Shown piece after piece: positions 58,738 to 64,000 of a stretch of DNA of 64,000 nt. Numbering within the stretch: position 1 is the stretch's first letter; each line of letters begins with the position of its first letter. The notes below the pieces were generated by a model that saw only the letters and a list, made by a program, of their open reading frames with translations, was not told the DNA's origin and searched no databases. A program made the translations under genes and the position numbers. Source of the DNA: Flaviflagellibacter sp963786225 (GTDB lineage: Bacteria; Pseudomonadota; Alphaproteobacteria; Rhizobiales; Methylopilaceae); NCBI GenBank assembly GCA_963786225.1, contig CAWAYQ010000006.1, positions 124,001 through 188,000 of the forward strand, written 5' to 3'.

Positions 58738-60118
58738 CCGCTCCCATCGCGGCGTGCCGGCGCAATGACTGCCGGCGCGAGATCAGCGCGATGCCGAGGC
58801 ACAGAGAAATATAGGTGAAGCCGGCAACGCCGCTGAAGGGCGCGGCTTCCGTCATCCCGCGCAACAGGATGAAGAAGACGAGCGCCAGAGCTCTGCTCTC
58901 GCCAAGTCGGAAACCCCAGAACAATGTGCTGAACACCGCCATCAGAAGCACGGCGAAGCCGATCAGACCCGTTCCGACCAGAACTTCGAGAAAGAGGTTG
59001 TGCGCGTGCGCGGCCGCATCGAACAGCCCGGGCTGGGATGGGAGCACGTACAGCATCGCGCCGTAACCCCAGCCGGTCAGCGGCTTCTGCGCCCACAATG
59101 TCAGCACCGTGGCCCAGATTGTGCTGCGCCCGGTCGCGGTCAGGATTTCCTCGGCCCGGCCCGAGCGCGAGAGAAGCAGGAGTATGTCGTCGATGAACGG
59201 CATCAGTGCGAGCAGCAGCGCCCCGCCGAACACGCCGCAGATCACGACGAGCGGCCCCTGGCCCGGCCGGAACAGATAATAGAACATCAGGATCACCAGC
59301 GCCGCCGCGATCGGACTTCGGCTCTGGCTGAAGACGATGGATGCCAGGAACACGAAGATCGCTCCCAGGCAGATCAGGCGCGCGGTGCGGCCGAAATCCC
59401 GCCAGAACAGAGCGATCAGCAGAAGGCCGAGCGCGGCGACGCCGCCGATGGCGTTGGGGCTGCCGGTGATTCCGCGCATCCGGTTCTGTGGGATGCGCAC
59501 ACCGTTCACCCACTCCCACATGCGCCCGAAACTCGGATTGACGAAATAGACGACGATGGAGACCGCGCACAGAAACAGCGCCGCGAGGATGATGCCGAAC
59601 ACGACGGAGCGTTCGCTGTTGAAAGACAGCATGTAGACCGTGAACAGGTGGAAGATCATCAGCGAGAACACCGCCACCGCATTCGGCAGCGGCGCCGGCG
59701 AATAGACGGTGGTCAGCGCCATCCAGGCATAGAGCAGCAGCCAGAGTCCGCCGCTGCCCGAGAAATAGAGAGCAAAATGCGTGCGGAACCGCGCAAGGAT
59801 GATACCGGCAAGAAGCGCCCAGGAGCCGAGCTTGAGCACAATCTGGAAGTCGATGCTCTTGTCCTCGTATTCGCGGATGCGGAACACTGCGGCGAGCATT
59901 ATGAGGGTCAGGACGAAGAGAACGAGCGTCGCCAGCCGGTTGCCGGACAGAACGCGCAGCAGGAACGCGATGGCTACGCCCGCCACGGGAACGCCGGCGA
60001 GGAGGGCGGCCACCATGTAATCGGGCTGCAAAACCGCAAAGGCGAGACCCGTCGCCCACAGCAAAGCGAGCAGCCCGGCAATCCAGGCCTCGTCGGTGCG
60101 GAGCGAGGCGCGGTTCAT
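58697..60118 (-). CDS. O-antigen ligase/Wzy-like polymerase
   Basis: A 473-residue membrane protein with about twelve spans. The periplasmic loop contains RGITGSPNAIGGVAALGLLL and TGRSTIWATVLTLWAQKPLT, then HAHNLFLEVLVGTGLIG, the Wzy_C signature shared by WaaL ligases and Wzy polymerases. In an exopolysaccharide locus, Wzy polymerisation of repeat units is the likelier role. ATG start overlaps the deacetylase stop. Its gene order is Wzc, GH10, deacetylase, Wzy on the minus strand. Confidence 0.88.
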   Translation of the reverse strand: MNRASLRTDEAWIAGLLALLWATGLAFAVLQPDYMVAALLAGVPVAGVAIAFLLRVLSGNRLATLVLFVLTLIMLAAVFRIREYEDKSIDFQIVLKLGSWALLAGIILARFRTHFALYFSGSGGLWLLLYAWMALTTVYSPAPLPNAVAVFSLMIFHLFTVYMLSFNSERSVVFGIILAALFLCAVSIVVYFVNPSFGRMWEWVNGVRIPQNRMRGITGSPNAIGGVAALGLLLIALFWRDFGRTARLICLGAIFVFLASIVFSQSRSPIAAALVILMFYYLFRPGQGPLVVICGVFGGALLLALMPFIDDILLLLSRSGRAEEILTATGRSTIWATVLTLWAQKPLTGWGYGAMLYVLPSQPGLFDAAAHAHNLFLEVLVGTGLIGFAVLLMAVFSTLFWGFRLGESRALALVFFILLRGMTEAAPFSGVAGFTYISLCLGIALISRRQSLRRHAAMGAVSPVRASGLLSRA

Positions 60119-60861
60119 TGGCTTTCCCCCGCGGCCGGAGCGGCCTCAAGAGCAACGATCCGGTATCCGCCCGCTTTGAGGAAGGCGAGGAAGTCGGGCA
60201 GGAAATCCGCCGTATGATTCTGCACGTCGTGGAGCAGGACGATCCCGCGACCCCGCCGCTCCACCAACTGCTTCAGCCGCTGGAGCGTTTCGTCGGGCGG
60301 GCCGCCGCGCCAATCCTTTGGGCTGATGTCCGTACTCAGGACAACCTGTCCGTCGGCGGCGAGGATGGAGTTCGTCTCCGGCGTCTGGCTCATATCGGGG
60401 TAGCGGAACAGGCGTGCGTCGGTGGTGTGGCCCGTGATGGCGCGCACCTCCGTGATGGTGCGCTCGATCTCGCTCTTGCCGTCTTCGGGCGAGAGCGATT
60501 TGAGATTGTAGTGCGACCATGTGTGGGTGCCGATCGTATGACCTTCAGCCGCGGCCCTGCGAACGAGGTCGGGCGCCGCGAGGGCACGGCCGCCGAGAAC
60601 AAAGAAAGTGGCGCGGACACAGGCGCGCTTCAGCGTATCGAGGATGCGGTCGGTCGAGCCGGGGCGAGGTCCGTCGTCGAAGGTGAGGGCGATTTCCTTC
60701 GCCGCAAACGGCGGCGACGCATAGTGGAAACTGCCATAGAACGAGCCCGGCTCCAATGTCTGGACACGGGAGGTGCCGAGTGCCTCCGGTCCGCAGTCCT
60801 GGGCCATAGCCGGACCGGCCGTGACGGCCGCGATAAGGCAGAAAATCGGTACAAGCTTCAT
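60115..60861 (-). CDS. Secreted polysaccharide deacetylase
   Basis: A 248-residue protein with a signal peptide (MKLVPIFCLIAAVTAGPAMA) and a NodB-type carbohydrate esterase family 4 domain. Motif 1 is EIALTFDDGPRPGSTDRILD, with the catalytic aspartate. Motif 2 is THTWSHYNLKSL with the metal histidines. Motif 3 is RLFRYPDMSQTPET. It would N-deacetylate the exopolysaccharide in the periplasm. ATG 60861 overlaps the GH10 stop and the gene stop overlaps Wzy start, so three genes are translationally coupled. Confidence 0.9.
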   Translation of the reverse strand: MKLVPIFCLIAAVTAGPAMAQDCGPEALGTSRVQTLEPGSFYGSFHYASPPFAAKEIALTFDDGPRPGSTDRILDTLKRACVRATFFVLGGRALAAPDLVRRAAAEGHTIGTHTWSHYNLKSLSPEDGKSEIERTITEVRAITGHTTDARLFRYPDMSQTPETNSILAADGQVVLSTDISPKDWRGGPPDETLQRLKQLVERRGRGIVLLHDVQNHTADFLPDFLAFLKAGGYRIVALEAAPAAGESQ

Positions 60862-61961
60862 GACCGCTCCGGTGCGTTGCGGAAGGCGTTCGCGATCGCA
60901 CTCCACATCGGCTTGCGTTCCATCCGGTCGTCGAGCGGCAGCGGCCGGCTCGGCAGACCGTCCGGCCGCTTGGCCTTCGGATCGCTGTTCAGCCAGGTGT
61001 GGCGGTCCGAAAGCCCCCAGGTGACGACGCCGATGACCGCGGGCTGCGCCAGCACGACGTCGAGGTAGCGGCCGATCTCGTCGGCCAGGATGCGGTCGCG
61101 CTCCTCGATCGAAGCCGGAAGATCGGTGTCCTGAATATCGAGTTCGGTGATGATGATCTTGAGGCCGAGATCGGCGATGTCTTTCAGGAAGGCGGCGTAG
61201 GCGGCGGGATCGAACCTCAGCCCCCTGGTGACGAGATGCGCCTGCAGGCCGACGGCGTCGATCGGAACGGATGTCGTCTTCAGGCGCTCGAGTAGACGGA
61301 TCAGCGCCCTGCGCCGCGCGCGATGGGTGTCGATTTCGTACTCGAAACCGAAATCGTTGTAGACGAGCCGCGCGCCCGGCGATTCAGCCCGCGCGGAGCG
61401 GAACGCCTCGTCGATATAGTCGGGCCCGAGCGCCGTCAGGAAAGGGGACCGACGCAAATTGTCGGAGCGGCCGTGGGTCGGTTCGATGGCCTCGTTGACG
61501 ACGTCCCAGTCGCGCACGGCGCCGAAGTTCGCGACCATGCTGCGGACATGCCGCTGCATGACGGCATATTCCTTGTTGTTCAGCGCTTCGACGGCCCAGG
61601 CCGGTATGTTGCGATGCCAGACGAGAGCGTGGCCGCGCACGGAAAGTCCATGGGCTTTGGCGAAGTGGACGATCCTCTGGGACGTGCCGTATTGACGATT
61701 GCCGGGAACTTTCTCGATCGCGCCCCATTTCATTTCCCATTCGGGCACGATGACATCGGCATCGCGGATGACGGCCTTCGAAAAATCACTGGCGGTAAGC
61801 GGCGCGGAATTGACCGCGGCACCATAGAACAGTCCGTTCATGCGCGCGATTCTGGCGAGGCCGGAATCGTCGCTTTCCAGCGCCAGCGCGGCGCTCTGCG
61901 CGCCAAGCAGAGCGAGCCCGCCTCCGAGCAAGACCTGGCGCCGTGTGACGAACGGATGCAT
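60858..61961 (-). CDS. GH10 endo-glycosidase (xylanase-like) with Tat-type signal
   Basis: A 367-residue glycoside hydrolase family 10 protein. The N-terminus MHPFVTRRQVLLGGGLALLG is a twin-arginine signal. The acid/base is in DWDVVNEAIEPT and the nucleophile in LKIIITELDIQDTD. LVWHRNIPAW and GVVTWGLSDRHTW match the substrate clefts. GH10 enzymes cut beta-1,4-xylan-like chains. Here it is locked between Wzc and deacetylase genes (ATGA overlap downstream; 18-bp gap upstream). It is more likely an exopolysaccharide-processing enzyme than a plant-cell-wall degrader. The actual polymer is not known. Confidence 0.92.
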   Translation of the reverse strand: MHPFVTRRQVLLGGGLALLGAQSAALALESDDSGLARIARMNGLFYGAAVNSAPLTASDFSKAVIRDADVIVPEWEMKWGAIEKVPGNRQYGTSQRIVHFAKAHGLSVRGHALVWHRNIPAWAVEALNNKEYAVMQRHVRSMVANFGAVRDWDVVNEAIEPTHGRSDNLRRSPFLTALGPDYIDEAFRSARAESPGARLVYNDFGFEYEIDTHRARRRALIRLLERLKTTSVPIDAVGLQAHLVTRGLRFDPAAYAAFLKDIADLGLKIIITELDIQDTDLPASIEERDRILADEIGRYLDVVLAQPAVIGVVTWGLSDRHTWLNSDPKAKRPDGLPSRPLPLDDRMERKPMWSAIANAFRNAPERS

Positions 61962-61979
61962 CGGGCGGCCTCCTCTGCG

Positions 61980-64000
61980 TCAGGCGACCTCGTTCGCCTG
62001 CAGCGCCGGGGGCTGCCCATAGGGTTCGGTATAGGCGGCGCCGCCGTCGTAGAGATGAAGCATCTCGAGTCGGACCTTGTTCATCACCACGCCGGCCATC
62101 TTGCTGGTAATGACAGGCGACACATGCAGGGCCTGCAGGATCGCGTCGCGCGGCGTACGCTCCCATTCGACGACATAGACGAAGCGATCGACAATCGTCG
62201 CCGCGACGCGGGCATCGACCGCGGACAACAAAGGCGGCAGGTCGATCACGATATGATCGTAGGCCCGCGTCATGACGTCGATGAGAGTTCGGAAATTGTG
62301 CGAGCGCAGCAATTCGTCGGATTGCACGCGGTCATCCACGTGTCCGGCCGAGAGGATGTGCAGGCCGGTCGCCTCGTCGACCCGCATCGCCGCCGCAAGG
62401 CCCTCCTGGCCGCGGACGACCTCGACGAGACCCGAGCGGGCCCGGCGATCGTCGGGTCCCATCTGGGCGGCGCGACGAAGATCGGCGTCGATCAGCACGA
62501 CGCGCTTGCCGGTCCAGGCAAGGTGCTTGGCCAAAGTCAGGTTGATCGTGGATTTGCCCTCCTGCGGAAGGGCCGATACGACCGCGACGACCTTGGCCTG
62601 GGGGCTTTCGCCGAAGCCCTGCAGGGCCGCCTTGACGTTACGCATGGTCTCAGTTGCGCGCGACATCGGATCGTTCAGGCTGCGGTACGCGGCCTCGGCT
62701 TTGCGGCGCTCGTCGCGCCCGCGGCCATGCACGAGCGCCGGCACGACTTTCCGCGAGAAAGACGGCCGCGCCTGCTGCGTGCCGAAAAGCGGGATCACGC
62801 CGAGCACCGGCAGGCCCGTGAGACTTTCGAGCTCCCATGTGCTCCGCACAACATTGTCGAGCCGGTCGCGCACCAGCGCGATGCCGATGCCGAGCAGGCC
62901 GCCCAGACCGCCGGCGAAGGCGAGGATGCGCAATATGCGCGGGCTGCTCGGCTGCATCGGCCGCGTTGCGGCGGTGATGACGCGAGCTTCGGCGATCGGG
63001 AAGCTCGCATCCTGATCGGTTTGACGGAGGCGGCCGAGGAAGTTCTCGTAAAGAGTTCGGGTCGCGGCGGCCTGCCGGTCGAGTTCGCGCAGCTTTACCT
63101 GTTTGCCGCTGTCGCCCGCGTTCTGGGTTTTCAGCGAGGACAGGCTCGCCTCCAGCGAAGCCTGGCGGCTTTCCGCCACCTCGTACTCGCTGCGCGCGCC
63201 GTCTCCGATGCGGCGCAGTTCTGTCAGCATTTGGCGCTTGAGATCCTCTTTTTCGCGCCGCGTGATTTCAAGGCCACCCTTGTCTTCGCCCGCGAAGCGC
63301 CGTGCGAGCATCGCCTCGCGCAGGCCGAGCGCCGTGTATTGCTTTCGGAGATCGGCGATGATGGGGCTGTTGACGGTCTCGGAAGAAAGCGCGTCGGGGT
63401 TCTCGCTCTGGATCAGCGAATTGATCTGGTCGAGACGCGCTTTCTTTTCGGCCGCGGCGGCGCGGGCGGTCATAAGCTGCGAATTGAGTTCCGAGAGTTC
63501 GCGTTCGTTGAGGAATACGCCCTCCGACTGAACGAGGTTGTTTTCGGCACGGAAGTCGGAGACCGCCTGTTCGGCCTGAAGCACCCGGCCGCGCAGTTCG
63601 GTGACGCGCTGGTCGAGCCAGGCATTGGCCTGACGGGTCGTCTCGAAGCGGGCCTCGATCTGGCTTGCCAGATAGGTCGAGGCGATGGCGTTCGCAACTT
63701 CCGCGGCAAGTTCAGGATTGAGCGTCTCGAACCCGATATTGATAAGATAGGTCAGGCCCTCGCGCTGGACCGTGGTCTTGTCCATGAAGTCCTTGAGAAG
63801 ACCCCGCTCGCGCCCGTAATTGCTGGGATCGGACGAACTCAGAAGCGAAAATACCCAGCGGATCGGACGCTTGAGAATGGACGGATTGTTGATGTCGTCG
63901 GCACGGGAAACGAGGTTGAGCTTGCGGATGACCTGAAGGGCGAGGTTTTCGGATTTCAGAATTTCGACCTGGCTGTCGACCGCTGCCGGATCGACCACCG
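61980..64000 (-). CDS. Polysaccharide co-polymerase/tyrosine autokinase (Wzc-like, N-terminus beyond window)
   Basis: At least 672 residues are seen; the reading frame is open at the window edge, so the N-terminal membrane helix lies outside. The periplasmic Wzz-like coiled coil has AEVANAIASTYLASQIEARF and the G-rich helix YENFLGRLRQTDQDASFPIA. The second TM is RILRILAFAGGLGGLLGIGI. The cytosolic kinase has VVSALPQEGKSTINLTLAKH (Walker A), VVLIDADLRRAAQ (A') and IVIDLPP (B). The tail MLHLYDGGAAYTEPYGQPPA holds three tyrosines, a short autophosphorylation cluster. It controls chain length and export with Wza. Confidence 0.92.
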   Translation of the reverse strand, partial: VVDPAAVDSQVEILKSENLALQVIRKLNLVSRADDINNPSILKRPIRWVFSLLSSSDPSNYGRERGLLKDFMDKTTVQREGLTYLINIGFETLNPELAAEVANAIASTYLASQIEARFETTRQANAWLDQRVTELRGRVLQAEQAVSDFRAENNLVQSEGVFLNERELSELNSQLMTARAAAAEKKARLDQINSLIQSENPDALSSETVNSPIIADLRKQYTALGLREAMLARRFAGEDKGGLEITRREKEDLKRQMLTELRRIGDGARSEYEVAESRQASLEASLSSLKTQNAGDSGKQVKLRELDRQAAATRTLYENFLGRLRQTDQDASFPIAEARVITAATRPMQPSSPRILRILAFAGGLGGLLGIGIALVRDRLDNVVRSTWELESLTGLPVLGVIPLFGTQQARPSFSRKVVPALVHGRGRDERRKAEAAYRSLNDPMSRATETMRNVKAALQGFGESPQAKVVAVVSALPQEGKSTINLTLAKHLAWTGKRVVLIDADLRRAAQMGPDDRRARSGLVEVVRGQEGLAAAMRVDEATGLHILSAGHVDDRVQSDELLRSHNFRTLIDVMTRAYDHIVIDLPPLLSAVDARVAATIVDRFVYVVEWERTPRDAILQALHVSPVITSKMAGVVMNKVRLEMLHLYDGGAAYTEPYGQPPALQANEVA

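Noticed and set aside
59000..60217. 405-residue plus-strand frame over the Wzy gene
   Set aside because: Highly charged, repetitive composition typical of the antisense of a membrane protein; no family features.

Overview
The window is GC-rich, densely coded chromosomal DNA from an alphaproteobacterium, most likely of the Hyphomicrobiales (Rhizobiales). The main reason is the complete alphaproteobacterial general stress response locus (nepR-ecfG, a HisKA_2-type kinase-like protein and divergent phyR). Supporting signs are the Zur-family regulator, the Wzx/Wzy exopolysaccharide locus and the many short coupled (ATGA) operons. Species cannot be named from the sequence.

Layout. 1-9.9 kb: the start of folD with DUF167 and YggT genes, tRNA-Ala, a nucleoside deaminase, a c-di-GMP/chemotaxis group (receiver-GGDEF protein, chemoreceptor, GGDEF-EAL protein), rpmF, mtgA, a DUF2171 protein and an MFS carrier. 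10-16 kb: ispG, zur, a cluster of DNA hairpins, glucokinase, an RluA-type pseudouridine synthase and a lipid-kinase-like protein. 14.7-19.3 kb: the general stress response core and a PRC-barrel protein. 19.4-25.2 kb: household genes (AEC carrier, gluQRS, AlkA-type glycosylase, creA, esterase, HNH nuclease, dsbB, yqaA, tRNA-Leu). 25.2-35.5 kb: cupin, HdeD-like protein, an arsR-SRPBCC-MFS operon, flavin reductase, GAF histidine kinase, a tetR/MFS pair with twin operators, DUF4112, CBS protein, hisE-like gene and a CNNM/CBS membrane protein. 35.6-39.6 kb: the four-gene Anbu proteasome-like cluster (permuted ATP-grasp, alpha-E, transglutaminase, Anbu). 39.7-45.3 kb: an OYE-type reductase, an aminotransferase and a molybdenum group (moeA, short ModE-like regulator, free Mop protein). 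45.7-48.3 kb: three oxidoreductases. 48.4-64 kb: an exopolysaccharide locus (Wza, Ugd, priming transferase, three glycosyltransferases, acetyltransferase, flippase, pyruvyl transferase, polymerase, deacetylase, GH10 glycosidase, Wzc-type kinase cut by the window end).

How parts work together. Sites matching the EcfG promoter (GGAAC-N16/17-CGTT) lie in front of nepR-ecfG (perfect) and 16 kb away in front of a CBS gene (perfect). Near-perfect sites precede the PRC-barrel and DUF2171 genes. This suggests a local EcfG regulon read from the same locus that encodes the sigma factor. The kinase-like protein in the stress locus keeps its phosphoacceptor histidine but has lost its ATP-binding motifs, so it is more likely a PhyR phosphatase or scaffold than a kinase. 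A Mo-box-like palindrome sits just upstream of moeA, whose operon also carries a ModE DNA-binding domain and a separate Mop domain. The exopolysaccharide genes form two blocks on opposite strands that together contain nearly every role of a Wzx/Wzy pathway.

The strongest leads are the degenerate kinase plus the EcfG promoter set, the Anbu cluster (recognised before, mechanism unclear), the split ModE with its Mo-box, and a Tat-type GH10 glycosidase plus deacetylase coupled to Wzy and Wzc. No CRISPR array, prophage or insertion sequence was recognised.
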